Part shown: positions 19,028-27,721 of the stretch, piece by piece
Layout: every line of letters begins with the position of its first letter
Numbering within the stretch: the first letter of the stretch is position 1
NCBI GenBank assembly: GCA_050954285.1
Contig: JBPBPL010000020.1
Coordinates: forward strand, 1-64,000
Direction of reading: 5' to 3'
Length of the DNA: 64,000 nt
From: Mucilaginibacter_A sp050954285
GTDB taxonomy: Bacteria; Bacteroidota; Bacteroidia; Sphingobacteriales; Sphingobacteriaceae
Notes under the pieces: model-generated
Seen by the model: the letters and a program-made list of their open reading frames with translations, nothing else
Databases searched by the model: none
Told to the model about the DNA's origin: nothing
Position numbers and translations under genes: made by a program

Positions 19028-20104
19028 ATGCTAAACCCAAAAAATAAAGTTAACTACGATTTCATTGATTATATAAGATTCATAGCAATTATTTCAATAG
19101 TTATAGAGCATAGTTACTTCTGGCCAGCCAGTGTATATTTTAAAGATTTACCTGAACAGCTAATCCAAACTTTCTCCATGCAAATTTTTAAATTTGGATC
19201 AGTTATATTTTTTTTATTGGCCGGTTTTCTTATTGGAGATAAAATTGATAACTACACACCTTTTGATTATTTAAAGCGAAGGTTTGATAATACTTTTAAA
19301 CCTTGGCTGTTTTGGGTAGGAATATATATTTTAATAGAATATATAAATTCTGTTGTGGGATATTTGAGGTTTGGAGGTTCTGATGCATTTAGCAAACCTA
19401 GTACATACCTATACGATTTGATAAGTTATGTTCTGTTTGAAACCAGCTTTTGGTTTATCATTAATTTTTTAACAGGAATTGCTATATTGATGTTATTTAG
19501 AAAATACATCTATTCCTTTAAATTTGGTTTAATCTTGTGTTTATGTTCTTTGTTTTATGCGGTAAATATTTACTTTGATTGGGTTCCAAGTCGGCATACA
19601 ACCGCATTTTTAGGTTTTGTTTTCTATCTATGGCTTGGCGTGCAAATGAATAAATATTATGCTGATTTTTTAAATTGGATTAATAAAACAACATTAGCAT
19701 CATTAGTGATTGTATGTATTTTTAGCTTTTTTTTGGCTTCAGCAGAAAGCCTGTATTTAACAAATTTTCACCTAAAAGCGGATCCTTATAATACATTAAG
19801 AATTACTAATATATTTTATTCTTTAATTGCTTTTTTGCTTCTATTTAAAATTGGCAACATCAACTGGATTAAAAAATTAAATCCTAGAAACACTACCTTT
19901 GGCATATATTTAATACATTATAGTGTTATTGTTCAAGGTTTACCTTTAATTTTTAGACCGCTTAATATTGACTATTTGCATAAAGGAGCACTTTTTTTAT
20001 TTGGGTTTCAGTTGATAAGATTTGTTATTGCTTTTGCGGTTAGTTATTTTCTTACTATTCTTATAGGTAGATCTAACCGGATTAAATGGATCGTAGGACA
20101 GTAA
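19028..20104 (+). CDS. Acyltransferase 3 family membrane protein
   Basis: A 358-residue polytopic protein with about ten hydrophobic segments. The N-terminus FIDYIRFIAIISIVIEHSYF holds the family's catalytic-type Arg and His, and GSVIFFLLAGFLIGDK follows in the usual place. Such enzymes O-acetylate or otherwise acylate exported polysaccharides and lipids, so it probably decorates the glycan built by the genes just upstream. It is the last gene of the cluster and converges on infB with a shared terminator. Confidence 0.87.
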   Translation: MLNPKNKVNYDFIDYIRFIAIISIVIEHSYFWPASVYFKDLPEQLIQTFSMQIFKFGSVIFFLLAGFLIGDKIDNYTPFDYLKRRFDNTFKPWLFWVGIYILIEYINSVVGYLRFGGSDAFSKPSTYLYDLISYVLFETSFWFIINFLTGIAILMLFRKYIYSFKFGLILCLCSLFYAVNIYFDWVPSRHTTAFLGFVFYLWLGVQMNKYYADFLNWINKTTLASLVIVCIFSFFLASAESLYLTNFHLKADPYNTLRITNIFYSLIAFLLLFKIGNINWIKKLNPRNTTFGIYLIHYSVIVQGLPLIFRPLNIDYLHKGALFLFGFQLIRFVIAFAVSYFLTILIGRSNRIKWIVGQ

Positions 20105-20129
20105 CCTTATCTAGGATTGATTGTGTAAA

Positions 20130-20167
20130 AAAAGAGCCTTGCCAAACACTATTGACAAGGCTCTTTT
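20130..20167. terminator. Bidirectional intrinsic terminator
   Basis: AAAAGAGCCTTG (20130-20141) pairs with CAAGGCTCTTTT (20156-20167). It is followed by T-rich sequence on both strands and sits between the convergent acyltransferase and infB genes. Confidence 0.9.
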
Positions 20168-20191
20168 AATTTTAAGATAAACATATCTCTG

Positions 20192-23100
20192 TTATGCTAT
20201 TTTCTTTTTTACCTCAACGTTTTCATAAGCTTCAACAATATCCCCAACTTCTATGTTGTTAAAATTGTTAATATTCAATCCACATTCGTATCCTGTCAAC
20301 ACTTCTTTTACATCATCTTTATAACGTTTCAAAGAGGCCAATTCACCAGTATAAACTACTACGCCATCGCGCACAATCCGAATTTTACTATTGCGGTTGA
20401 TTTTACCATCCAACACCATACAACCTGCAATGGTACCAACTTTACTGATTTTAAACGTTTCACGAATTTCTACATTGGCTACAATCTTCTCTTCAAAAGT
20501 TGGTGCCAGCATGCCTTCCATGGCCGTTTTAATTTCATTAATTGCATCGTAAATAATTGAATACAAACGAATATCAATTTGCTCCTGCTCGGCTAATTTA
20601 CGAGCGCTACCAGAAGGACGAACTTGGAAACCAATAATGATTGCATCAGATGCAGAAGCCAGCAATACATCAGATTCAGAAATCTGACCCACTGCTTTTC
20701 CAATAATATTTACCTGGATCTGATCAGTAGAAAGTTTTAGCAAAGAATCAGAAAGTGCTTCTATAGAACCATCCACATCACCTTTCACAATAATATTGAG
20801 TTCTTTAAAGTTTCCAATTGCTAAACGACGGCCAATTTCATCCAGTGTAATGTGTTTTTGTGTACGTAAGCCTTGTTCACGTTGTAATTGCAGACGTTTG
20901 TTAGCAATCTCTCTAGCTTCAACTTCGCTTTCCATGGAGTTGAATTTATCACCTGCAGTTGGAGCACCCTGCATACCCAAAACTTGCACTGGGGTTGATG
21001 GACCAGCTTCTTCTACTCGTTGTCCACGTTCATTCGTTAAAGCTTTTACGCGTCCGCTATAACATCCAGCTAAAATTGGATCACCAACTTTTAGTTTTCC
21101 TGCCTGAACTAATACAGTTGTAACAATACCACGGCCTTTATCTAACGCAGCTTCAATTACTGTACCTACCGCACGCTTATTTGGATTAGCAGTAAGCTCA
21201 AGCAACTCTGCTTCCAACAAGATTTTCTCTAACAAAATATCAACGTTTAAGCCAGTTTTTGCTGAAATTTCTTGTGCTTGATATTTTCCACCCCAATCTT
21301 CTACCAATATATTCATGGCAGCTAACTGCTCACGTATTTTATTTGCATTTGCTCCCGGACGATCAATCTTATTAAAAGCAAAAATAATAGGTGCACCAGC
21401 GGCCTGCGCATGATTAATGGCCTCGCGGGTTTGCGGCATAATACTATCATCCGCAGCAATTACAATAATTACGATATCTGTTACCTGGGCACCGCGTGCA
21501 CGCATTGCTGTAAAAGCCTCGTGACCTGGTGTATCCAAAAATGTAATTTTTTTATCGTTTTCTAAAGTAACTTCGTAAGCACCAATATGTTGTGTAATCC
21601 CCCCTGCTTCACCAGCAATAACATTTGTTTTGCGTATAAAATCTAGCAAAGATGTTTTACCATGATCTACGTGGCCCATGATGGTTACAATTGGAGCACG
21701 CGGAACTAAAGTATCAACCTGATCGGGTTCATCCAAGCTACCTTCTTCATCTTGAAGCTTAACGAATTCTACTTCATAACCAAACTCATCAGCTACAATA
21801 GTTAACGTTTCTGCATCCAAACGCTGATTGATTGAAACGAATAAACCCAAACTCATACAGGTAGAAATGATCTGAGTAACAGATACATCCATCATGGAAG
21901 CTAATTCATTTGCAGTAACAAATTCGGTAACTTTCAAAATTTTAGATTGCAACTGTTGCTCCATTGCCGCATCCTCTGCAGATGAAGCATAATCGTCTCG
22001 TTTTTGACGACGCATTTTAGACCGCTGAGCAAATTTACTGGATTTACCAGCACCGCTCAAACGCGCTAAAGTTGCTTTAATCTGATCCTGAATTTCCTTT
22101 TCAGTAGGCTCTTCTTTCGGTCCGGTTGAAACTGGACGATTATTTCCCTGATTATTTCGATTATCCGGTCGATTAGTATTCGCATTCCTGTTAAAAGGAG
22201 GCCGACTACCTGGCGCACCATTAGCTGGGCGCGGATGATTATTTTGTCCAGGGGTGAAACCATTTCCACCTTGAGGAGCTTGATTTTGATTGGTATGAGG
22301 CGGTTGCCCAGGTGCATTATCTTTACGCTTGCGTTTACGCTTTTGATCTGCAGCGCTATTTGCATTAGACGATGCAACAGGCTGATCTTTACGTTTAGGT
22401 GGAGTTACTGGTAAAGTAATTCTACCAACCACATTCGGGCCAGTTAACCGATCTGCACGTGCACGAATTACTTCTGTATCCGGGTGTGCTTCTTCTACAG
22501 GAGCAGGAGTTACAACAGATGCTGATTGCTCCGCTTTTGGTACTGCAACTGGTGGTATCTGTACGATAACTGGATGAATTGCAACAGGTGCGGCTACTTC
22601 AACAGGTTTCGGTACTTCTTTTATCGGTTCTTTTTCAACAACTGCTGGTTGCAAAACCGGAGCTGGTGCCGGAGGTGTTGCAAATTCAGGTTGTTTTGGC
22701 TGAACTGGTTCTGCTTTTGCAACAGGTTTTAGCACTTCTGCTTGAACTGGTTCCGGTGCTCTTTCAACCGGTTTTGGTATCTCAATAGGTTTTATTACTT
22801 CTACCTTCGGTACTTCTTTTACCACCTCTTTTTGCTGATGGTTTCTGCCATTCAAATCAGCTAAATTTATTTTACCTACAACTTTTACACCAGGTAAATG
22901 AGAATCATCTTTTGTACCTTGAACAGCTATAGGTCGGGCAGTATCAGCATGATTGCCGGAATTTTTAATCAACACTTCCTGATTGTCCAATTCACGGCTA
23001 GCAAAAGCAACAGGCTTTTCAGCCACTTGCACAGCTTCATCTTTTCTTATTTTTCCGATGCTGATCTGTTTTGCTTCTTCTTTTATATTTTTATCACCCT

Positions 23101-23263
23101 GAAATTCTTTCAAAAGAGATTCATACATATCACCACTTAACTGAGTAGTAGGTTTATTTTCTATTTTAAACCCTTTTCCACCCAGAAAACCAACTATAGT
23201 ACCGGTGCCTATGTTCAGCTCTTTTGCTGCTTTAAATAATTTTATCGATTTGTCTTCTGACAT
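20192..23263 (-). CDS. infB: Translation initiation factor IF-2
   Basis: A 1023-residue IF-2, the GTPase that places initiator tRNA on the ribosome. A short N-terminal domain (SIKLFKAAKELNIGTGTIV) is followed by a very long proline, valine and lysine-rich linker (about residues 60-430) rich in KPVE/PKP units and an asparagine-rich patch, as usual in Bacteroidota. The G domain has GHVDHGKT, DTPGHEAF and NKID, then domains II to IV. It ends the rimP-nusA-infB operon. TACTTTTG at 23289-23296 suggests an extra internal promoter. Confidence 0.97.
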   Translation of the reverse strand: MSEDKSIKLFKAAKELNIGTGTIVGFLGGKGFKIENKPTTQLSGDMYESLLKEFQGDKNIKEEAKQISIGKIRKDEAVQVAEKPVAFASRELDNQEVLIKNSGNHADTARPIAVQGTKDDSHLPGVKVVGKINLADLNGRNHQQKEVVKEVPKVEVIKPIEIPKPVERAPEPVQAEVLKPVAKAEPVQPKQPEFATPPAPAPVLQPAVVEKEPIKEVPKPVEVAAPVAIHPVIVQIPPVAVPKAEQSASVVTPAPVEEAHPDTEVIRARADRLTGPNVVGRITLPVTPPKRKDQPVASSNANSAADQKRKRKRKDNAPGQPPHTNQNQAPQGGNGFTPGQNNHPRPANGAPGSRPPFNRNANTNRPDNRNNQGNNRPVSTGPKEEPTEKEIQDQIKATLARLSGAGKSSKFAQRSKMRRQKRDDYASSAEDAAMEQQLQSKILKVTEFVTANELASMMDVSVTQIISTCMSLGLFVSINQRLDAETLTIVADEFGYEVEFVKLQDEEGSLDEPDQVDTLVPRAPIVTIMGHVDHGKTSLLDFIRKTNVIAGEAGGITQHIGAYEVTLENDKKITFLDTPGHEAFTAMRARGAQVTDIVIIVIAADDSIMPQTREAINHAQAAGAPIIFAFNKIDRPGANANKIREQLAAMNILVEDWGGKYQAQEISAKTGLNVDILLEKILLEAELLELTANPNKRAVGTVIEAALDKGRGIVTTVLVQAGKLKVGDPILAGCYSGRVKALTNERGQRVEEAGPSTPVQVLGMQGAPTAGDKFNSMESEVEAREIANKRLQLQREQGLRTQKHITLDEIGRRLAIGNFKELNIIVKGDVDGSIEALSDSLLKLSTDQIQVNIIGKAVGQISESDVLLASASDAIIIGFQVRPSGSARKLAEQEQIDIRLYSIIYDAINEIKTAMEGMLAPTFEEKIVANVEIRETFKISKVGTIAGCMVLDGKINRNSKIRIVRDGVVVYTGELASLKRYKDDVKEVLTGYECGLNINNFNNIEVGDIVEAYENVEVKKKIA

Positions 23264-23288
23264 TTATATTGCTTTCTGCACTTTTACA

Positions 23289-23296
23289 CAAAAGTA
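23289..23296 (-). promoter_or_regulatory. Possible internal promoter of infB
   Basis: TACTTTTG on the minus strand fits TAnnTTTG in the 58-base gap between nusA and infB, 25 bases before the infB start codon. Confidence 0.45.
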
Positions 23297-23321
23297 CATT
23301 TTTTAATTTGTTTTTTTGCTT

Positions 23322-24557
23322 TTATTCAAATTCTGACTGTAAAACCGACAGGACTTCTTTTACTGTTTCTTCTTCCAGATCGGTACGTTTTACCAGCTCG
23401 TCCACACTTAAATTTAAAATTGATTTAGCAGTATCCAAACCGATACGTTTAAACTCATCTAAAATCCAACCTTCAATCTCATCAGAGAATTCTTCAATAT
23501 CCACATCCTCTTCGTGCTCATCCACTTCTCGGTAAACATCTACTTCATAACCTGTCAATTTACCTGCCAGTTTTATGTTATGGCCACCTCTACCGATTGC
23601 TAAAGATACCTGATCAGGTTTTAGATAAACAGCAGCTGTCTTCTTGTCATCATCCAGTTTAATAGAGGTAATTTTAGCAGGAGACAAAGCACGCTGAACA
23701 TACAACGATAAATTATTGGTATAATTAATAACGTCGATATTTTCGTTTTTTAATTCCCTCACAATGCCATGGATCCGCGAACCTTTCATCCCAACACAAG
23801 CTCCAACCGGATCAATCCTATCATCATAAGATTCTACCGCAACTTTCGCTCTTTCACCTGGTTCTCGTACGATTTTTTTAATTACAATTAAGCCATCAAA
23901 AATTTCCGGAACTTCCATTTCAAACAACCGCTGCAAAAATTCTGGTGCAGTACGGGAAATAATAATCTTCGGATTACTGTTCAACATATCCACTTTTAGA
24001 ATCACTGCACGCACAGAATCACCTTTTTTAAAGTAATCAGCCGGAATTTGTTCTGTTTTCGGAAGCAACAACTCATTGCCTTCATCATCCAAAATTAAAG
24101 CTTCTTTTTTCCAAACTTGATAAACTTCACCGGTTACAATCTCGCCAACGCGATCTTTATATTTTTTGTAGATTTCATCTTTTTCCAGTTCCAAAATTTT
24201 AGAAACCAGTGTTTGACGCGCAGCCAGAATTGCACGACGACCAAAACTTTCCAATGTAATCAGTTCGATCTGTTCATCACCAACTTCCAAATCAGGATCA
24301 TAAGTTTTAGCTTCGGTTAGCTCAACTTCCAGATCGTCATCTTCAGAAAAACCATCTTCCATCACCATTCGCGTACGCCAGATTTCCAAATCGCCATTAT
24401 CAGTGTTCACAATAATGTCGCAATTTTCATCCGTACCGTATTTTTTTCTGATCATGCTCCGCAGCACATCTTCCATCACACTCATCATCGTTGGGCGGTC
24501 GATGTTCTTGAAATCTTTAAATTCCTGAAAAGAATCAATTAAATTTATGTTGCTCAT
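23322..24557 (-). CDS. nusA: Transcription termination/antitermination factor NusA
   Basis: A 411-residue NusA. The N-terminal polymerase-binding domain is followed by an S1 domain (about residues 135-200, DRVGEIVTGEVYQVW) and two KH domains (ACVGMKGSRIHGIVREL and SLAIGRGGHNIKLAGKL). It lacks the C-terminal acidic repeats of enterobacterial NusA, which is normal outside Gammaproteobacteria. It lies five bases after rimP in the conserved rimP-nusA-infB operon. Confidence 0.97.
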   Translation of the reverse strand: MSNINLIDSFQEFKDFKNIDRPTMMSVMEDVLRSMIRKKYGTDENCDIIVNTDNGDLEIWRTRMVMEDGFSEDDDLEVELTEAKTYDPDLEVGDEQIELITLESFGRRAILAARQTLVSKILELEKDEIYKKYKDRVGEIVTGEVYQVWKKEALILDDEGNELLLPKTEQIPADYFKKGDSVRAVILKVDMLNSNPKIIISRTAPEFLQRLFEMEVPEIFDGLIVIKKIVREPGERAKVAVESYDDRIDPVGACVGMKGSRIHGIVRELKNENIDVINYTNNLSLYVQRALSPAKITSIKLDDDKKTAAVYLKPDQVSLAIGRGGHNIKLAGKLTGYEVDVYREVDEHEEDVDIEEFSDEIEGWILDEFKRIGLDTAKSILNLSVDELVKRTDLEEETVKEVLSVLQSEFE

Positions 24558-24561
24558 TTTC

Positions 24562-25026
24562 TTATTTAAATGATATTAAAACGATTGTTTCCTGAAGCTG
24601 AATATATTGCAACGCTGTTTCTGTAAAAGTAGCTTTTTTGCCTTTTACAGCTATTTTTTCTTCTATAACGACACCTTCTTCATTCGCAGATAAAAGTTCA
24701 CCTTCTTTCTGACTGCCATCTGTGAGTTTTAAAAGCAGGTTGCGCCCGATGTTTTTTTGAAACTGGCGAACCGATTTCAATGGAAAATCAATTCCGGGAG
24801 AAGAAACTTCCAGGTTATATGCCTGTTCAATCACATTATTTTCCTCCAAATGAAAGCCTACGTGCCTGCTGATTGCCGCACAATCCTGGATTCCGATTCC
24901 CTGATCACCATCTACCAGCACAATTAAATTTCCATTGGAGTGCATTTTCACATCCACTAAAAACAACTCTGGCCGATCGCTTATTTTCTCTTCTACCAGG
25001 CTGATCACCTGCTGCTCAATACTCAT
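24562..25026 (-). CDS. rimP: Ribosome maturation factor RimP
   Basis: A 154-residue RimP, required for 30S subunit maturation. Conserved features are the GNLIVLVDGDQGIGIQDCAAISRHV segment with its acidic residues and NLEVSSPGIDFPLK before the C-terminal SH3-like domain. It is first in the operon with nusA and infB; a strong promoter and a leader hairpin lie just upstream. Confidence 0.95.
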   Translation of the reverse strand: MSIEQQVISLVEEKISDRPELFLVDVKMHSNGNLIVLVDGDQGIGIQDCAAISRHVGFHLEENNVIEQAYNLEVSSPGIDFPLKSVRQFQKNIGRNLLLKLTDGSQKEGELLSANEEGVVIEEKIAVKGKKATFTETALQYIQLQETIVLISFK

Positions 25027-25045
25027 ATTTCAAAATTAACGGTTA

Positions 25046-25080
25046 AAAGAAAAGAGGGAACATTGTCCCCTCTTTTCTTT
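25046..25080 (-). promoter_or_regulatory. Hairpin at the 5' end of the rimP-nusA-infB leader
   Basis: AAAGAAAAGAGGG (25046-25058) pairs perfectly with CCCTCTTTTCTTT (25068-25080) around nine bases. On the minus strand it begins within a few bases of the predicted transcription start and is followed by TTTAACC. It could be an attenuator or a 5' stabiliser of the NusA operon mRNA. Confidence 0.7.
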
Positions 25081-25087
25081 AATGACA

Positions 25088-25116
25088 CAAATATAGATAA
25101 AATATTTAACTGTCAA
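25088..25116 (-). promoter_or_regulatory. Promoter of the rimP-nusA-infB operon
   Basis: Minus-strand TTGACA (25111-25116) and TATATTTG (25088-25095) with spacing of 18 bases after TTG form an excellent Bacteroidota promoter. Confidence 0.75.
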
Positions 25117-25156
25117 GCTTTTGAAACCATTATTACCAAAATGTCTTTTTGAAATG

Positions 25157-25170
25157 ATGCTGTTTTTATC
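25157..25170 (-). repeat. Dispersed motif copy (AC type)
   Basis: Reads GATAAAAACAGCAT on the minus strand, in the divergent gap between rimP and the holin-like gene, about 40 bases upstream of the rimP promoter. Confidence 0.85.
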
Positions 25171-25203
25171 ATCTAAAAATTGGTGTCGATTTTTGAATAT
25201 TGA

Positions 25204-25211
25204 TAGATTTG
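25204..25211 (+). promoter_or_regulatory. Predicted -7 element of the holin-like gene
   Basis: TAGATTTG fits TAnnTTTG, 16 bases before the ATG at 25228. Confidence 0.55.
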
Positions 25212-25227
25212 CTGCCAAACAGTTACT

Positions 25228-25569
25228 ATGAGATTTATACTTGAAATTTTACTGACCGGCCTCGCAGTTTTCTTAGCTGCACAAATTATTCCCGGCGTAC
25301 ACGTCAACGGTTATTTTACCGCTGTTCTTACTGGCGTTTTATTAGCCGTTGTAAACGCAACTATTGGTTTTTTACTGCGGATCCTTACCTTCCCTATCAA
25401 TATTCTGACGTTAGGTTTAATATCCTTTATGATTACCGTTTGCATGGTTTTGCTGGTTTCCCATCTGCTAACGGGCTTTAGCGTTGATGGATTTTTTACC
25501 GCCGCGCTTTTTGCCATTGTACTGGCCGTTTTGAAAATGATTTTTGGAGCTCTAGAAAGAACAGCTTAA
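25228..25569 (+). CDS. Phage holin family 4 (Phage_holin_4_2) membrane protein
   Basis: A 113-residue protein made of four hydrophobic segments: ILEILLTGLAVFLAAQIIPGV, FTAVLTGVLLAVVNATIGFLL, ILTLGLISFMITVCMVLLVS and FFTAALFAIVLAVLKMIFG. The GVHVNGYFTAVLTGVLLAVVN segment is typical of the chromosomal Phage_holin_4_2/YvlD family, whose role is unknown; despite the name there is no prophage nearby. It stands alone between divergent rimP and the convergent TlpA-like gene, with four bases between stop codons. Confidence 0.85.
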   Translation: MRFILEILLTGLAVFLAAQIIPGVHVNGYFTAVLTGVLLAVVNATIGFLLRILTFPINILTLGLISFMITVCMVLLVSHLLTGFSVDGFFTAALFAIVLAVLKMIFGALERTA

Positions 25570-25572
25570 AAC

Positions 25573-26817
25573 CTACTTTTCTGTCAGCAACTGATCGATC
25601 AACGTTTCAAATTCATGTGTAAATTCGGTGTAATGATCGCCGGTTCCAGGACCACTAAAACCCGTATGGATTTTACGTACATCACCTTTTTTATCGATAA
25701 TAATGGTAGTTGGGAAAGCCACAAAACTGGATAATGCCGGCAAACTTTTGGCCGCTTCATTTTTATTGTTGGTATAACCCGTCACCAGCACATCATAAGG
25801 AATATTGAAACGGGTTTTCAGCTGCTCCAAATTCTTTTTAGAAGTGGCAAAATCGGTTGTCCGTTCATAAGCCAAACCTAAAACATCTACTCCTTTTACA
25901 TGGTATTTTTTGTAGAAGTTAACCATATAAGCCGTTTCATCCATGCAATTCGGGCACCAGGAACCTAAAATCTGTAAAACAACCACTTTGTTTTTAAACT
26001 GAGGATCAGTTAACGAAACCTGTTTTTGATCAAGATCCGGAAACGTAAAGTCAATTTTTTTATACCCCGATTTTAAAACGGTTAGCGAATACGCATCTGG
26101 TAATTTGGCATTTTCATCTTTGGTAGCCGACCACAAACTCATGGACGAAGCACCGGCATAAAATTTTCCATTAGTAATGGTTTTTTCATCGCTTATTTTT
26201 CCGGTAAACAAGAAAGCATGCGAACCATCAAAGCATGATAAATACAAATCATCGCCTGAAACCGTGCCCTGCAAAAAACGATAATCGCCGGTTGTGGTTA
26301 AAAAAGTTCCAGTAACATCGTTCCCGGTTTGCTTAAACTCACCAACGGTTATGTCTTTATTTTGCCCGTCTTCATCTGTAAAAGGTGCAGACCAACGACC
26401 GGAAATATTAAATTTCGCTTTTTGTGGAGAAGGAAAAAATCGCCATGCTGCATCTGCCTGAGCAGAAAAAGGAATCAATATATTCTTGCTTCCAATGTGC
26501 CGGACCCAGTTGCCTTCCAAAGTATTCCCTTTTAAAGCAGCGCGGATTTCGCTATCAAACAAAGGCATTTTAATCAGTACAGAGTCGCCCTGAACCTTAA
26601 CATCGTTCACTTTAAATCTTTCTTTTCCATTGATAATGGTTAGCATTTTTTTGCCAACGCTGTCTTTCAACTCAAAATTAAAAGGAATTACTGCTCCGGA
26701 AGCCGTTTTCAACTTGGCCAGCCAGATTCCGTTTTTAAACGCAGCCGCCAGTTTGAATGAACTTAATCCGAAGCCCAAAACTCCGATTGTAAAAAAGTAT
26801 AATATCCGGTTTTTCAT
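25573..26817 (-). CDS. TlpA-like thioredoxin-fold protein, exported
   Basis: A 414-residue protein with an N-terminal hydrophobic signal segment. The first about 240 residues form a beta-rich domain with FNISGRWSAPF and GTFLTTTGDYRFLQGTVSGD, like other Bacteroidota proteins carrying an N-terminal module before a TlpA domain. The thioredoxin fold (about 260-410) has the redox motif SWCPNC and the cis-proline loop AFPTTIII. It likely reduces or exchanges disulfides in the periplasm. Partners are not apparent in the neighbourhood. Confidence 0.85.
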   Translation of the reverse strand: MKNRILYFFTIGVLGFGLSSFKLAAAFKNGIWLAKLKTASGAVIPFNFELKDSVGKKMLTIINGKERFKVNDVKVQGDSVLIKMPLFDSEIRAALKGNTLEGNWVRHIGSKNILIPFSAQADAAWRFFPSPQKAKFNISGRWSAPFTDEDGQNKDITVGEFKQTGNDVTGTFLTTTGDYRFLQGTVSGDDLYLSCFDGSHAFLFTGKISDEKTITNGKFYAGASSMSLWSATKDENAKLPDAYSLTVLKSGYKKIDFTFPDLDQKQVSLTDPQFKNKVVVLQILGSWCPNCMDETAYMVNFYKKYHVKGVDVLGLAYERTTDFATSKKNLEQLKTRFNIPYDVLVTGYTNNKNEAAKSLPALSSFVAFPTTIIIDKKGDVRKIHTGFSGPGTGDHYTEFTHEFETLIDQLLTEK

Positions 26818-26821
26818 GATG

Positions 26822-26835
26822 ATGCTTCTTTTATG
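26822..26835 (-). repeat. Dispersed motif copy (GA type) in a 5' leader
   Basis: Minus strand CATAAAAGAAGCAT, starting five bases upstream of the TlpA-like start codon. Confidence 0.75.
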
Positions 26836-26847
26836 GACCTAAAATCT

Positions 26848-27345
26848 TTATAAAGTTTCTCTGATCTTTTTGATGATATTGCTGCTGGAACTGTTATCCA
26901 GATAATTGATTAGTTCTACTTTTCCGCCTTGATCCAGCACCCACTGTGCACCTGCAATGTCTTTTATCTGGTAATCACCACCTTTTACCATTATATTCGG
27001 GTTGATTAAATGAATCAGGTTTTCGGGCGTATCTTCTTCAAAAATTACTACCAGATCCACAAACTGCATCGACGCAAGCAGCAACGCACGCGCATCTTCC
27101 GTTTGAATCGGCCTGCCTTTAGATTTCAACCGTTTTACAGAAGCATCCGAATTTAAACCAACAACCAAACGATTTCCAAAAGACGCTGCGCCAGCCAAAC
27201 TCATGACGTGGCCAGCGTGCAAAATATCAAAACAACCATTGGTAAAAACGATTTTCTGACTGGCGAGACGCCAGACGGCAAGCTTGCGCTGTAACTGTTT
27301 AGTAGTTACAATTTTATTTTTTACAACGGCTAATTTATCCAGCAT
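26848..27345 (-). CDS. rfaE2: Heptose-1-phosphate adenylyltransferase (RfaE domain II)
   Basis: A 165-residue nucleotidyltransferase. The TNGCFDILHAGHV segment is the HxGH active site and NSSSSNIIKKIRE replaces the ISSTx motif at the C-terminus. It corresponds to the second half of bifunctional HldE and makes ADP-heptose for lipopolysaccharide; no sugar kinase domain is attached. Its ATG overlaps the panD stop (TAATG), so the two are translated together, and panC lies just upstream. Confidence 0.88.
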   Translation of the reverse strand: MLDKLAVVKNKIVTTKQLQRKLAVWRLASQKIVFTNGCFDILHAGHVMSLAGAASFGNRLVVGLNSDASVKRLKSKGRPIQTEDARALLLASMQFVDLVVIFEEDTPENLIHLINPNIMVKGGDYQIKDIAGAQWVLDQGGKVELINYLDNSSSSNIIKKIRETL

Positions 27346-27695
27346 TAAGTAAGTAGTTTATTGTTGTTATCCGGGAAAACCAAAATCGGTTCGTAAGTTT
27401 TTGCTTCGTCCATCGGCAGAAAACCGTAAGACATAATGATCACAATATCACCCACTTGTGCCAGCCTTGCCGTGGCCCCGTTCAGGCAAACCATACCCGA
27501 ACCGCGTGCTCCTTTTATGGCATAAGTTTCAAAACGGGCACCGTTGTTATTATTAACCACCTGCACCCGCTCGTTGGCGATAATGTTGGCAGCATCCATT
27601 AAATCCTCATCAATGGTAATGCTGCCCACATAATTAAGTTCGGCCTGCGTTATTTTTACCCGATGAATTTTAGATTTTAAAATCTGAATAACCAT
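27345..27695 (-). CDS. panD: Aspartate 1-decarboxylase
   Basis: A 116-residue pyruvoyl enzyme that turns aspartate into beta-alanine for pantothenate and CoA. The self-cleavage site is YVGS with Gly24-Ser25, and the ERVQVVNNNNGARFETYAI and GDIVIIMSYG segments are family hallmarks. It lies between panC and rfaE2 and overlaps rfaE2 by one base. A TAACTTTG element sits four bases before its ATG. Confidence 0.96.
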   Translation of the reverse strand: MVIQILKSKIHRVKITQAELNYVGSITIDEDLMDAANIIANERVQVVNNNNGARFETYAIKGARGSGMVCLNGATARLAQVGDIVIIMSYGFLPMDEAKTYEPILVFPDNNNKLLT

Positions 27696-27699
27696 ACCG

Positions 27700-27707
27700 C
27701 AAAGTTA
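27700..27707 (-). promoter_or_regulatory. Predicted -7 element of panD, possibly leaderless
   Basis: Minus-strand TAACTTTG matches TAnnTTTG and is followed by CGGT and the ATG at 27695, so transcription would begin at the start codon. Confidence 0.5.
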
Positions 27708-27721
27708 ATATTGATTTGTAA

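Noticed and set aside
22526..22788. Tryptophan-, cysteine- and leucine-rich ORFs opposite infB
   Set aside because: They are antisense shadows of the proline/valine/glutamate-rich IF-2 linker.
22600..22825. Two GTACTTCTTTTA words in infB as motif copies
   Set aside because: They have a core mismatch and arise from repeated KEVPK codons in the linker, so protein repetition explains them.
25228..25569. Prophage signal from the holin-like protein
   Set aside because: Phage_holin_4_2 proteins are common chromosomal membrane proteins, and no other phage gene is nearby.
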